This document shows, piece by piece, positions 42,501 to 54,300 of a DNA stretch of 64,000 nt. The position numbers and the translations under genes are program-made. This stretch comes from Budorcas taxicolor (lineage: Eukaryota > Chordata > Mammalia > Artiodactyla > Bovidae). The stretch's first letter is position 1. Each line of letters starts with the position of its first letter. The notes beneath the pieces are model-generated. The model did not search any database, was not told the DNA's origin, and saw nothing but the letters and a program-made list of their open reading frames with translations. The stretch lies in contig NC_068910.1 in NCBI RefSeq assembly GCF_023091745.1, positions 39,171,272-39,235,271 of the forward strand, written 5' to 3'.

Positions 42501-44069
42501 GGGTGAGAAGCCCAGAGTGAGGAACTCAGGGTGCCCAGGGGCCTGGTCCTGTCAGGGTGACTGAAGCCCGTGAAATGAAACCACTCAGGGAGCGGATTCC
42601 TTCCCGGACTCCCAGTTTCCCCATCTACAAAATGGGGGTTGATGAGTACTCTGTTTCTAGGGGTCAGGCTGGTACTTAGTGAGCAGGAGCTTTGCCACGC
42701 TTGCCCCCTTTGCTGCCCACGTCACCCCTCTGCTCTTCAGAGCCTCCTTTCTAGGTGAACTAGTGCTGCCAGAATGCTGCCCCTAAACAGAGGCCCTCAA
42801 TCCTACTGCGGGGCCCGCCTCAGGGCGGAACCCCCAGGGAGTGGCCAGAGGGGCTCGGGCAGGGGGTGAGGCCCTCAAACAGCACACACGGGCGCATGCA
42901 GAGTGACTCACATGCTCTCAAACACATTCAGTGAGCCTTCAGGAGGGAGTGTGGGGATTGCAAAGAGGGGGACAAAACCCTCTCAGCTCGGTCACCTATG
43001 CAGACTTCCTATCTCTAAGCCCAGAACATTACAGGACCTGGTCATTAAGAAGCTAAAGGTTCAGTGTTTTCCAAGCCCCCTTCCTCAAGAAAGCAGTCTT
43101 CCAGATCTCACCCCTGAGTCTGCCCAGGAGGGTGGGGCATTGGGGACAGCCCCACCCCCGGGGACAGCCCCACCCCCGCCCCAGCCTAGGATCAGAATAG
43201 AGCCCAGCTCCCCGTTCTGAGTGTCAACTCCTCCTGATTTCTAGTTACGACAAGTCCAAATTAAAGGAGCTTATCGCAAAACCCTGAGGCTGTCTTGCCT
43301 GGTGCTCACTTCCTTTCTCTTTCATCAAGCCTCTGAGCAGGCTCCCCAGGCAAGCAGGAGGGGGTGACGGGGAGGTCAGGCAAGGGTCCTGGGGAGAGAA
43401 GATGCCCTGCACCTGTGCCACCTTGGCCAGAGGGGAGATTCAGATTAAACAAATCAGTAGGGCTTTCAAGCAGAGATCAGTGAGCATGTGAGCACGCTTG
43501 AGGTGGGGGATTGAAAGAATCCCATTTGCCTTGATTTCTGCGTCTTGAGTGAAATTAGAACCTGATCTTGGCCAGGCCCCGGTGCTACACTGGAGTTGAC
43601 GGGTGTGGGTTCTGCTAGGGGTGGGGACACACGTAGGCTGGTGAGTGCTGCAAAAATGAAGAAGGCCCCAGTGTCTATCCTGCCCCCGCTGGTGATGCAG
43701 AAATGTCACCCTGGACCAGGTGAAGACTTTAAAATTAAGACGAAAAATGGATGGAAGGAAGGGAGAGGGTCAAAGAAGGAAGGAAAAATGTGTTTGTGGT
43801 GGGGGAAATCCAGGACCCTAATACGGGATCAAAAAAAAGAAAAAGAGAAAGGAAGTAAGGAAAAGATAGAGGCGGTGGGGGACAGCTGCAGAGAACTAGA
43901 TTCACTGCATATGTAAAATGTTGTTGGCATTTTATTATCCTGACTCCTCTTTTTCTTCCACCTCCTTCTCTTCCTCCATCTCAAGCCCAGAAAGACCATG
44001 TGCAATCAGAGTGCCCTTGGCTGTAGTGCCCACGACCAGCTTCGTGACCACAGGTAGACCACGTCTTGC
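42501..44069. other. Mostly single-copy DNA
   Basis: A MIR core (gtttccccatctacaaaatgg) lies at 42605-42690. An exact 18-bp tandem pair is at 43142-43177 and a GA-rich run near 43750-43880. Frames of 105-106 codons have no domain. Confidence 0.5.
43142..43177 (+). repeat. 18-bp tandem duplication
   Basis: The unit GGGGACAGCCCCACCCCC occurs twice, exactly, at 43142-43159 and 43160-43177. Confidence 0.95.
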
Positions 44070-44195
44070 CTCCGGCCCTCAGCTTCCTCATCTGTAAGAT
44101 GGGGCAATGTTAACTCCTCTGCGGAGTCGCTGAGCTAATAGACCGAATGCTTAGCATGTGTCTCACCTTCAAAACATGGTAGTTATTAGCATGAT
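44070..44195 (+). repeat. MIR SINE
   Basis: cctcagcttcctcatctgtaa, then gatggggcaatgttaactcc. Confidence 0.85.
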
Positions 44196-45855
44196 TACTG
44201 CAAAGTGAGTTGCTGGAGACCACACAGCGAGTGGAGAGCCAGTTTCGACTCCAGTCCGCTGAGTCCAGAGCACACACATTTCGCCACCCAGGGCTGACTC
44301 ACAGGCAAGCCCAGGAAAGCAGCACCTGCACTGCAACCCCTCTCTCCCACAGGCAGGCATTTACACACAGGGAGTGCACACCTATTGTTTTTGCCTGCCC
44401 AGCAACCGTTCCCTTTGATTATGGAAACAGCTTCCACCTCTTTCTCAGACTGTAAGGTTCTCAGCCTGTGAAACATTTATGAGGGGAGAGAAGATATACT
44501 AGGCAAATATAAGCCCAGAGCTCCTGAGAAGGTTCTTGGGTACCTCACAGGCCCACGACGGCAGAGCTGAGAGAGAGAGAATAACAGATCCCTAACATTA
44601 CCATCTGGGCTCTGGGATACAGCTGTGCCGGAGTCACCCCCTGAATTTCTCCCCTTCCAGCTGATTTGAACCTAGTTCAACCAAGAGTCTCTGACTGACT
44701 AATACGGGGCTTGTCTGATGCTAACACCCATGTGCCTTCAACCATCCTGGATTGACTCAACAGCACACAGACGAAAGAGAAAAAAGGCAAAATAAATAAA
44801 TCAAAAACTTTCTCTTTCTCACTCTCTTTCACCTTAAATACATACACACCTCTGCTAATGGTTGCTAGATGAGTGTACAAATATGTCCAAGAAAGTCCCT
44901 TCTTATTACCACCTCTTAATAACCTAGTTACCTGCCTAAATATTGATTTTTTGTGTTAATACCATAGTTGTCTGCATGAAACCTCTGTCACTGGCAGGAA
45001 AATATATCAAGCCCCCATTCTGGGTCCCCCTGTGAGAAAATCAAGGTTGGTGGAAAGTAAGTATTATAAGAATATCTATTTTTCTACTTGTAGTTTGGGA
45101 TTGTCTTTGCAGTTGAACTCCTCCAAAGTAAGAATCATTCAGCAAATATTTACTGTCCCTTTCCCTGCGCCACTTTCCTAAGTTGTCTTAATCAGGATAA
45201 TCAAGATAAGTAGAACCATTCCAACATTTCTTAGATAGTTAGCATTCCACCAAACAGAAAACAAGCTCTTTCCTCTCCCTTCCCAAGGATGTACGTCTGC
45301 CCTCTTTTACTTATAGAGTGTGACTTGGCAGTCTGGGGTCTTGACCTCGGAGCTGGCTTTGGTTACCGGAGGCTTTATGAGCCCATCTGCTGGGGAGTTG
45401 AATCACTGAGTCATAAAGAGGAATGTCTCCCGGTGCACATCACACTGGAGCAGCTCGACTTCCAGCTAAGCTGGCTGGTGACCTGGCCGCCCCTGAGGGG
45501 AGAAGATGGGAGAAGTGGGAGGTGAGGAGCCTGCCTGACGCAGACGGTCACCCCACAATGACCTCACCTGCCAAACCAGTGACTCACTGCTGCTTCAGCC
45601 CCCTCCCGGACAGATCTTGCTCATGTGGAATACCTGAGGGGAATACCGGGCTCCTGTAGTTAGCAAAAACGCATGATTGTGAGCTATTTTTAAAGGTGTG
45701 ATGTTTTCTTACTTTCAAGCAGTGGCAGCAGTCCCTGTGAAGCTAAGACACGGGTCTGGGTTTAAGCCACTTCTGCTTTAATAAGCACGTGAGAATTCCC
45801 TTCTGAAAAGAAAAGGTCACATAAGAATGGGGAGTGCTAAGGCAGTTTCCTCTTT
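44196..45855. other. Single-copy intergenic block of about 1.65 kb
   Basis: No repeat or gene supported. AP-1-type TGAGTCAT lies at 45407-45414, and several E-box and CACCTG-type matches at 45450-45620, none decisive. One of the larger repeat-free stretches downstream of the gene. Confidence 0.5.
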
Positions 45856-45859
45856 TTAA

Positions 45860-46330
45860 ACATTTTTTTCATTGTGATAAAACATACAAAGTTGACCATT
45901 TTTATCATTTTTAAGCATACAGTTCAAGGGCAGTAAGTATATTCACAGTGATGTACCATTATCATCATCATCCATTTCTAGAACTTGTTCACTCTTTCAA
46001 ACAAAAGCTCTGTACCCATGAAATAGTAACTCCCTTTTTCCTCCTCCACTCAGCCCCTGATAACCTCTATATCTTTGTATCTCTATTAGTTTGTCTACCA
46101 TACATCATTTAAGTGGAATCACACACAATTTGTCCTTTGTGATTGGTTTATATCACTTAGCATAATGTCCTCAGGGTTCACCCATGATATAGCCTGTCAG
46201 ACATTCATTCCTATTTAAGATTAAATAAGTCCATTGTATGTATACACTACATTTTATCTATCCATCTATTTGTTAATAGACATTTGGATTGCTTCCACTT
46301 TTTATCTTTTTGTGGGTGGTTTACTTTTGC
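45860..46330 (-). repeat. Old L1 3' end
   Basis: Reverse old-L1 tail: attgtgataaaacatacaaag, ttatcacttagcataatgtcc, then catttggattgcttccactt. Confidence 0.82.
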
Positions 46331-46764
46331 AACCTTAAAGATTACTTGTTTTCTTTAACAGTTAAAAAGTTTTCTCTGCAAAGCCTCTTGCAGTTCACCT
46401 GTAACCTGGGACTAAAGTGACTGGTTCTGACTACTTCTCAGGAGTGTGGTAAAGATGAAGTTAGATCCTGGGTACAAAGTGCATTCTAAATTCTAAAATG
46501 TCCCACAGAAATATTCTCAGCATGTTTATATTACTTGCTTAGCAATGCTTTTTCCCCACAGGGGAATAAAAGGAACCCTACCCTGGCCTGCTTTCAAATT
46601 TAATATATCTTAGATGGAAATGGTCTGAATGAATGAGGTTTCCTTGAGGTGTTTGTGTTTTCTGTCCTCCATTCTCTCCTAAGCAGAGTGTGATTTTACC
46701 GAATGCCTACCTTAGATCAGCACACGATTCTGTTAATTAATATTAATCTACCAGATGTACAAGG
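46331..46764. other. Intergenic, no supported feature
   Basis: AT-rich single-copy DNA. Confidence 0.5.
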
Positions 46765-46915
46765 ACAAGTCACTTTGTTCCTTTGTGACTCAGTTTCCTT
46801 GTCTGCAAAGTGGGGACCCAAGTAACAGAACTGACTTTAAAGAGTTCTGTCAAATGTGGTAATGATTGTAGAGAGTTCCTGGCATAATGGGTATTCAGCC
46901 AGTGTTAGCTGCATT
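46765..46915 (+). repeat. MIR SINE
   Basis: tgtgactcagtttccttgtct, then agagagttcctggcataatg. Confidence 0.85.
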
Positions 46916-46917
46916 TA

Positions 46918-47044
46918 TTGGAGAAGGAAATGGCAACCCACTCCAGTGTTCTTGCCTGGAGAATCCCAGGGACGGAGGAGCCTGGTGGGCTGCCGTCTAT
47001 GGGGTCGCACAGGGTCGGACACGCCTGAAGCGACTTAGCAGCAG
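46918..47044 (+). repeat. Bov-A SINE with TSD, inserted at the MIR end
   Basis: gagaaggaaatggcaacccac to cgcctgaagcgacttagcag. CTGCATTTA flanks both sides, at about 46910-46918 and 47051-47059. Confidence 0.93.
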
Positions 47045-47224
47045 TAGCAACTGCATTTATATTATGATTATAGAATTCTTATTCATTCTTTAGGTTTATT
47101 TTTGTCCTGACCTTCCCAGTTGTTATATATTTACACACAAAAATTAAATGCATGGTCTCAGTGCAGTAAAAATGCAATAATTCCAGAGATTAAAGGTCAT
47201 AGCCACCATTTTAACTGATGCTTT

Positions 47225-47390
47225 GAGAGGCTGCTTGGTAATGGTTAAGATCCTTGGTTTAGGATTCAGATCTGATTTGGCTTCCAAGCTGGTCTCCGAT
47301 TCATTGGATAATCTGAGTTCCCTTTTCTAGAACTGGACAAGACCTACCTCCTATGCTTGTAGGGAAGGTTAAGTGAGTTTACCTCTCTGC
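47225..47390 (+). repeat. MIR SINE
   Basis: ggtaatggttaagatccttgg head, then aaggttaagtgagtttacc. Confidence 0.75.
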
Positions 47391-47689
47391 GTGGTTGAAA
47401 GTGTTAACGGCATGCTGGCTAGTACTATTTGTAGAATCACCCCCTATTCTCTCTGCCTGGCACATTCTAAGTGGCACAAGCTTGCCAAAGCGAATTAAAA
47501 CAAACATTGCTTCACTCAAAGTGAAGCTGTAGCCAGAGAATCTTTTGAAGAGAATCATAAGAAAATGTTCTCTGGAAAGAAAGGTAAGGAAAAAGAAAAA
47601 TCTTAGAGGATTCATTCTAAGGTCTGTCTGGTATGTGCTGTTTTAGGGCTCTTCTTTGGGCTTCGATTTTTTTTTTTTTTAGGGTTGTT

Positions 47690-48440
47690 TCTAAGACCCT
47701 TGGCGAGAGTGCTTTGAGATCTTGATAATCGTGTGGAATTCGGAAGGTGGCCCAACAGGGCACCCCCAGGGGAGAATCTGGGACGCGCAGCCCCATGTCT
47801 TAGGGCGGGCATTCTCGAGCCAGTGGTTTCCTGAGTGGGTCGAGCTCCGGGTCACTTCTCGAGGTCGGGTTGGCCTTGCCAAGGCTACCAGGATGCCGTC
47901 ATCTCCATGACAACAGAGTGCGGGCGAGGAGACGCAGCGAGAGAGTGGTGTCATCCTCTGAAACCAAAAGCCCCCGCCCCCACAGAGGCCTGGCCCCTGG
48001 CCACAGGCGGTGGAATTCTTCTGGGAAGGCGGCTGACATCGCGGGCGGCCCCTGCCCTGGTCCTGGCAGCGCTGATGCAAGCGCGCCCCGCGCCTGCAGG
48101 CAGGCAGCCCCGGGGGAGAGCTGGCGCGGTGCTCCGTCTTGCTCCCTTCCGGCCACCCCGCCCGGTTTTCCCAGCGAGGAGTCAACAGCTCCTGGGTGGT
48201 TCCTCATCGACCAGCCCAGTAGGGGGGGTGGGGGTGGGGTGGGGAATGTGTCTTTGCCCAAACCAGCTCTTTCCCTCTGCTCTTCCCAGACATACTTCTA
48301 GGGAGAATCCGAGCATCCCAACCTGGCCACGTTTGGAGCAATGTGAAGGGCTCTAGCGGCTCGCAGTCATCCCCCGGGGACAGCCCAGGTTGCCCGATAC
48401 CTGGTGCCAGCTGGTGCCGAGGAAACCGCCCCGATCACGA
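47690..48440. promoter_or_regulatory. Orphan CpG-rich block
   Basis: GC- and CpG-dense DNA about 36 kb past BHLHE40, with no recognised gene on either side. Long overlapping frames on both strands (up to 173 codons) are the stop-poor signature of GC-rich DNA. It contains GTCATCTCCATGACAAC at 47898-47914, whose minus strand resembles an RFX X-box, and a G-run tract at 48222-48244. It could be a distal enhancer or a noncoding-RNA promoter. Confidence 0.5.
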
Positions 48441-48536
48441 GGGAACCTTCTGTCTGGGTGGTGAAGGCAGTGAAGGGCCTCCGGGGTGGAGGTGATCCAG
48501 CCAGGGATGGTCTCCATCGCCCTCTGCTGGGCAAAT

Positions 48537-48738
48537 GAGTGAAGTGAAGTCGCTCAGTCGTGTCCGACTCTTTGCGACCCCATGGACTATAGCCTACTAT
48601 GCTCCTCCGTCCATGGGATTTTCCAGGCAAGAGTACTGGAGTGGGTTGCCATTTCCTTCTCCAGAGGATCTTCCTGACGCAGGGATCGAACCCAGGTCTC
48701 CTGCACTGTAGGCAGACGCTTTACCGCCTGAGCCATGC
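48537..48738 (-). repeat. Bov-tA SINE
   Basis: gaagtcgctcagtcgtgtccg through cagggatcgaacccaggtct to gccgcctgagccatgc-like tRNA head. It inserted at the edge of the orphan CpG block. Confidence 0.94.
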
Positions 48739-48789
48739 TCTAATGTTCCCGCTGGGACCTCCTAGATGCTTGGAGGGTGGGATGGGGAC

Positions 48790-48900
48790 TGTAACATTAG
48801 AGATCACCCTCCTCATACAACAGACCAGGAAACTGAGGCTCAGAGAGGATAAGGGAACTGTCATTACTTTTGCAGCTACTCTAGGACCAGGTCAGGACCA
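48790..48900 (-). repeat. MIR SINE, partial
   Basis: ccaggaaactgaggctcagag, then aggataagggaactgtcatt. Confidence 0.6.
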
Positions 48901-49464
48901 GAATAGAGATAGACCAGCGTAGAGATCTCACTGCACGATTTCTATGCTGTTGAAAGTGAGAAGTCTTCCCATAAGGACTCTTTTTCATTCAGAGCACCCT
49001 TTTAAACGCCACCTCACTGGGAGACCTTTCTCCACTGCTAGATCACTTTGCATCTCCAGTTCTAAGTGTGGTCTGCGTGGGACCCTCTGTGTGTGTTGGG
49101 GGGTGGGGCGGGGCCGGCGATAGGCAAAGTCAAAACTATGTTAATAGGTGGGGGGTATTTGTCTTTTTCACTATTTCTTTCCCATATATGCGGTGGAGTT
49201 TTCCAAAGTCCACATGACATGTGATGTTGCAAAAGACTGAATGTAGAAGCAGATATGAAATCCAGACATCTTCTCTTAAGGCAAATATTTTAAGAGATCA
49301 GCAAACATGTGAAACTATGCCACTCATTAATTCATTTGGTTTTAGGAAATATAGCTACTTTAATAAAATACATGTTAATAGGTAATGTCTACTGTTTTAA
49401 AATCAATTACAATATTTAAAAATAGTTTTAGTTTTAGTTTCTAATATGGCAAATACTAACAGAT
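48901..49464. other. Intergenic, no supported feature
   Basis: Single-copy, AT-rich after 49150. Confidence 0.5.
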
Positions 49465-49701
49465 ATAACCCACATTAAGACTTCCCTGGTGGCTCAGTGG
49501 TAGAGAATCCACCTGCAATGCAAGAGACGTGGGCTCCATCCCTGGGTTGAGAAGATCCCCTGGAGGAGGAAATGGCAACCCACTCCAGTATTCTTGCCTG
49601 GGAAATCCCATGGACAGTGGAGCCTAGCAGGCTACAGTCCATGGTGTCACAAAGAGTCCAACATGCCATAGTATCTGAGCACACATGCACATAACCCACA
49701 T
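49465..49701 (+). repeat. Bov-tA SINE with TSD
   Basis: gacttccctggtggctcagtg to aaagagtccaacatgccata. ATAACCCACAT flanks at 49465-49475 and 49691-49701. Confidence 0.95.
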
Positions 49702-49867
49702 AAAACAAAACAAAACAAAAAAACTCAGCACTCTTTAAGAGTGTAGGTGAATCCTGATACCAAAAGATTTGAGAACAACTGATCTTTGTAGTCTATTCCC
49801 AGTCACTCTCATATCACTCTCTTCAAGGTCCTTTTCACTAAAGAACCAAGTCCTTTTCGCCTGGTTT

Positions 49868-49933
49868 TATTGGGTTGGCCAAAATATTCCACCTTATGGA
49901 ACAACCAAAAAATTTTTTTTGGCCAACCCAATA
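49868..49933 (+). mobile_element. Mariner-type MITE with TA target duplication
   Basis: A 62-bp element (49870-49931) with inverted ends TTGGGTTGGCCAAAA and TTTTGGCCAACCCAA, flanked by TA dinucleotides at 49868-49869 and 49932-49933. Two inverted ends and a 30-bp loop make a near-complete hairpin. The ends match the bovine mariner family. It has no transposase of its own. Confidence 0.9.
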
Positions 49934-49964
49934 TTTATCAGTGAGTCAACTGGAGATTTTATTC

Positions 49965-50095
49965 AAATGCAGATTGGGATTCCATAGGTCTAGGCTGGGG
50001 TCCAGAATATGCATTTCTAACAAGCTCCCACATGTGTGATGCTAGCTGATGCTACTGGCCCAGGGACCACACTTTGAGCCACACTTCACTAGGGT
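49965..50095 (+). repeat. MER5-type hAT fragment
   Basis: tattcaaatgcagattgggat, tatgcatttctaacaagctc, then accacactttgagccacact. Confidence 0.75.
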
Positions 50096-51455
50096 TTGCT
50101 CTGTTCTTTCAGATGGTGCTTGTTGGGGACTCCTTAAGTGAAAACAGATCAGGTGGCTGGTCCCTGCGCAGTGAGGGAGAAAGTTTACACAGTGAGGACC
50201 ACCCGCTGTTTGCTCGGTGGTGGTGCTCAGGGCCCTTGCAAGAAATTGAGGGTCATCTAATTTGCAAAGTGGGGGAGGCAGAAAGAGTTTAAGAGGAACT
50301 TAACTGCCTTTGAAAGTATGCATTGAACTTCAAACAATAAACTAAAGAGCAATTCAACTAATGAGCATTAAATCAGATGACACTAGGAGCTACATTGCTG
50401 AAAGTTAGGCTTCTTCAGTTCCAGTTCTGGAATCAGCTAGAATCACCTCCAAATCTTTAAGCACATGGTAGGTAGTCGAATAATGGGAATTTCAGTTGTC
50501 ATGAGAAAAGACCTTTACTGTGAGATGGGGAAAGATTCTAAATATGCCATATAACATTTTTGCATTGGGGTGGAAAATATGTTGAAAACCAAACTGCATG
50601 TAACTGCTTCTGCTATCTAATTTGGGGTGGTTGTATAATTTACATCAGTGGAAAATGAATCTCTAAAACTGGGTCTTTCCACTTAGAGAAGGGAAGAAAG
50701 AAGACTGACGTAAAACCTCTGCCAGTTGGGTTACATGGCCAGAGCAGGGATTACAACCTCAAATCCTCCCAGAGGGCAGACAAGTCACGTAAACTTGGGA
50801 GCCTGGTGGATTCTGGCGCAGAGTAACAGTCTGAGCTGGCTACCGGGCAGCCATGTCTCTACTTGGGCTTCTTGCTGCTGTGTTTGACCCAGGAGCCTTT
50901 GTTGCCCTATCTTCCCCATTTTTTTTTTTTCTGAGAGAACCCAGAAACCAGAGTTTTAGTGAAATTTATTTTTTATTTGAATTTAAGGAAGAAAATAAAA
51001 TTAAGCACACCACTGAACCCATTTTTGTGCTGAGCAAACACAGCAAATCTTCCCAGCTCTGAGATAAATGAGGCGAGAGACAGGTTAGGGGGGTCTTTAT
51101 CTGAGCACTGGTCTCTAGGTCCTATTGAGCAGGGTGGAGGTGGTGGAGGGTCAAGTACTTTGCTTAATCAAATGATATTTCAGTATTTTTGTGGGAAAGG
51201 ATCAGCTCAGAGGGAGGGGCATCTTGGGAAATAGAGGAGCAGAAAGTGTGAGGGAGAGAAAAAGGGTGCAGTTGTGTGTGTGGGCGTGTGCACATGCAGG
51301 GGTGAGGGGAGAGGGGAGGATCATACCTCTGTTAGGTGCAGGAGATTTGACTGGGAGTGCCAGGGATGGGAACTTGAGAGGAGGCTGGGTTCCACCTGGC
51401 AGGAGCCTTCAGTCACTTTCATGTCCAAGGGCAGGCAAGACCCTAGCAAGTACCC
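50096..51455. other. Single-copy intergenic block
   Basis: No gene or repeat supported. T-run at 50920-50931. Confidence 0.5.
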
Positions 51456-51459
51456 TTTG

Positions 51460-51660
51460 TAGGGTGCTGAACCGTTTCAGGTTTGACCCCTGATGCCACT
51501 GTTCACCTTCTCTGCAATTTGGGTGAGATCATTTAGCTTCTCTGGACCTCAGCTTCCTTTTAAAATGGGTAATAATAATATCTGTTTCACTTCCCGCATG
51601 GTTCCTGCAAAGAGCCGCTAAGGTACTTATTATATGAGCGATGCTTGGCAAGAAGAGGAG
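51460..51660 (+). repeat. MIR SINE, sense arm of an inverted pair
   Basis: tctggacctcagcttcctttt, then aaaatgggtaataataatatc. Confidence 0.82.
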
Positions 51661-51724
51661 AACCAGATAAATGTGCGGTTTTGGCTGATAGTTGATATTC
51701 AACCAATCTGAATGACAATGCCAG

Positions 51725-51980
51725 TCCAATAATAATAATAAAGCTGATAATAATAGTGACACACCTGCTGTGTGCTGGTTCCATACTGAGCACACCCCAT
51801 GCTTTATCTGATTGACACTTCATAACAATGACCCAATACCATCACCTCCATTATAGGGAGAAGAAAACGGAGGTTCAGAGAGATAACATAACCTGCCCTA
51901 GGTTACTTAGCTGGCAACTGGTAGATCCAGGTCAGAATGGCTGTAAATATTATATCCTTAACCGCTTATGTGACATGCTA
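51725..51980 (-). repeat. MIR SINE, antisense arm of an inverted pair
   Basis: tgctgtgtgctggttccatac, gaggttcagagagataacata, then atccttaaccgctta. Confidence 0.85.
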
Positions 51981-52109
51981 TTTAAATAATCACTCTTAAC
52001 GTTATTGTTGCCTGTATATTGGAAAATATTAACTATGTGTGGAGTTTTTTCCTTAATAAAGTATTAGTATAGAAGTAGTGCTTGTTCAGTAGCTTTTAAA
52101 ATATCATTT

Positions 52110-52560
52110 TGGTCCTTCATTCAAACTCATATCTAGTGAATACCTACCACATGCCAGACTTGGGACTCCAGATTAGGACTACCATCAGCTGTAGAAGACA
52201 TAGGGCCTCTTGCCTTCATGAAATTTACAAGGTAAGAGTAGAGAAAACGTATTAAACAATTACAATACCGGGTGCCAACGGGAAACCCCTTGGTTTGAGG
52301 AAGGAGGGGACATCTTAGCCAAAAGAATCAAGAGGAGTCAGACCAGAAGAGAAGGTGAAGGGCGAGACAGCTTTCCTCTAGGTGGAGGAAACACAGCAAG
52401 TGAGAAAGCCAAGGGGTGAGAGACGGCATGAGGCCAGGGAGGAAACGAGAGTAGTGACACTCTGTGCCCAACCGGGAGGATAAAGGGTGGGTGGTGAGAA
52501 ATGATGCTGGGCAGAAGGTCATGGATCAGATCACACAGGACCTTGTGAGTCACGTTGTCA
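52110..52560 (-). repeat. L2 LINE
   Basis: gaatacctaccacatgccaga, then ttgccttcatgaaatttaca. The second half (52310-52560) is a weaker continuation. Confidence 0.65.
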
Positions 52561-52576
52561 TGCATATATCTGTTTG

Positions 52577-52778
52577 CTAAAGTGTTAGTTGCTCAATCAT
52601 GTCTGACTCTTTGCGACCCCACAGACTGTAGCCTGCCAGGCTCCTCTGTCCATGGATTCTCAAAGCAAGAATACTGAAGTGGGTAGCCATTCCCTTTTCC
52701 AGAGGATCTTCCTGACAAAGTAATCGAGCCCAGCTCTCCCGCAGGAGAGCAATTTACTGTCTGAGCCACGAGGGAATC
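52577..52778 (-). repeat. Bov-tA SINE
   Basis: gttgctcaatcatgtctgac to tactgtctgagccacgaggg, with imperfect TATCTG-containing repeats flanking it. Confidence 0.92.
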
Positions 52779-52854
52779 ATGTATCTGATTACGTATATAT
52801 GTGTGTATGTGTTTAAAATGTTTTCCTTAGAAACCAGACCAGAATCATGCCCAA

Positions 52855-53235
52855 TCCTGCTTTTAGGCTTTATTAAGATATAACTGATGCACAATAGACT
52901 ACACACATTTAAAGTATATAGCTTGATGAGTTTTTCACATTCATATACACCTAGAAAACCATCACCAGAATCAAGAGACTGAATTCTATCATCCTCCTGG
53001 GTCCTCATGCCCTTATAATCCCTCCCTCCTGCCACTCACGACCGCTGACCTGCTTTCTGTTACTGTCAGTTTGTATTTTCTAGAATTTAATCAATTCCAG
53101 GTATCACATCAATGAAATCATACAGCATATATACTTTTATCTGATTTAGTTTACTCACATTATTATCACGAGATTCATCCACATAACTTGGCTTGGTTCC
53201 TTTTCATTGCTAAATCGTATCCTATACTGTTTTCA
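52855..53235 (-). repeat. Old L1 3' end
   Basis: attaagatataactgatgcac, aaccatcaccagaatcaagag, then aatgaaatcatacagcatat. Confidence 0.82.
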
Positions 53236-53264
53236 GATCTGCCTTTATCACTTAATATATTAGG

Positions 53265-53490
53265 ACAGCTGGCTCTAGGTCAGATTGCCAGAGTTCAAAT
53301 ATCATCCGTGCCATTTACAAATAAACCTCAGTATGTTACCCCTCAGACCCCAGTGACCACATCTGTAAAACTGAGATCACTGTAGTGGCTGCTTGGTAGG
53401 CATGCTGTGGGTGTTGAAGGAGATGTTCTGTGTGCCTGTGTCTAGCAATTGCTCTATGAAAGTCGTCAGGGATGTTATCACTGCTAAGTT
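53265..53490 (+). repeat. MIR SINE
   Basis: gattgccagagttcaaatatc, then ccacatctgtaaaactgaga. Confidence 0.7.
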
Positions 53491-53948
53491 CACAGCTGGT
53501 ACAGTTTAAGAAAGCATCAGGTGCAGCTGTGGAACACCGACACTGAAGCTAAAGCAGGAAACAGAGGCCAAGTGCCCTTTGTGGTGACACCACACGCTCC
53601 AGGGCGGACCAAGCCCATTCCTGCACCTCTTTGCTCCCTGGACCCTCTCCCTTGAGCCCACAGTGACCCAAAATGGGAAAGAGCTTAAAGGGACTCGATG
53701 GGCAAGAGAAAAGGGAAGCTGGGTTAACTGTCATCAATTTGGTCACACAGACAGTTATGCTTCATCATCCCAGCCCCAGAGACCCACGTCCTCCTTGGTG
53801 GCTTGCTCTAAATAACAGATTAAATCATCTCCAACTCACAATGAGCGTGTTATACTTAAAAAGAGGTTTCTCTAAGGCTTGCCTCCAAATAAGTGTCTGC
53901 CATGTGTCCTGACCACAGTGATATAAAGTCTGCAAAAAATTATCTACA

Positions 53949-54070
53949 TCAGGACTTGCCTGGTGGTCCAGTGGTTAAGACTCGACCCTTCCACACAGGG
54001 GGTGCAGGTTCCACCCCTGATCAGGAAACAGATCCCACCTGTTGCATGGCCAAAGGAAAAAAAAAAATAA
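53949..54070 (+). repeat. CHR-2-type SINE
   Basis: cttgcctggtggtccagtgg, then gcaggttccacccctgatca and an A12-type tail. Confidence 0.92.
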
Positions 54071-54174
54071 CTACACTGATGTATTCCTTCCAGTGCTACA
54101 TCATATCATCTTCCAGAACTTGCTGGTCAGTAGCAAAGAGGGCTATGTATCCTACTAGAAATATACCTAAAAGG

Positions 54175-54300
54175 CCCAGCTTTAGAGTCAAGTTGAGATC
54201 TGAGTTCAAATCCCAGTCCTACCAAATATTAGCTCTTGAGTTTGAGCCAGTTATTTTAATTCCTCTGGTCTTCATCTTTTAAATGGGGGTACAAATTATC
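54175..54300 (+). repeat. MIR SINE
   Basis: gagttcaaatcccagtcctac, then aattcctctggtcttcatct. Confidence 0.78.
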
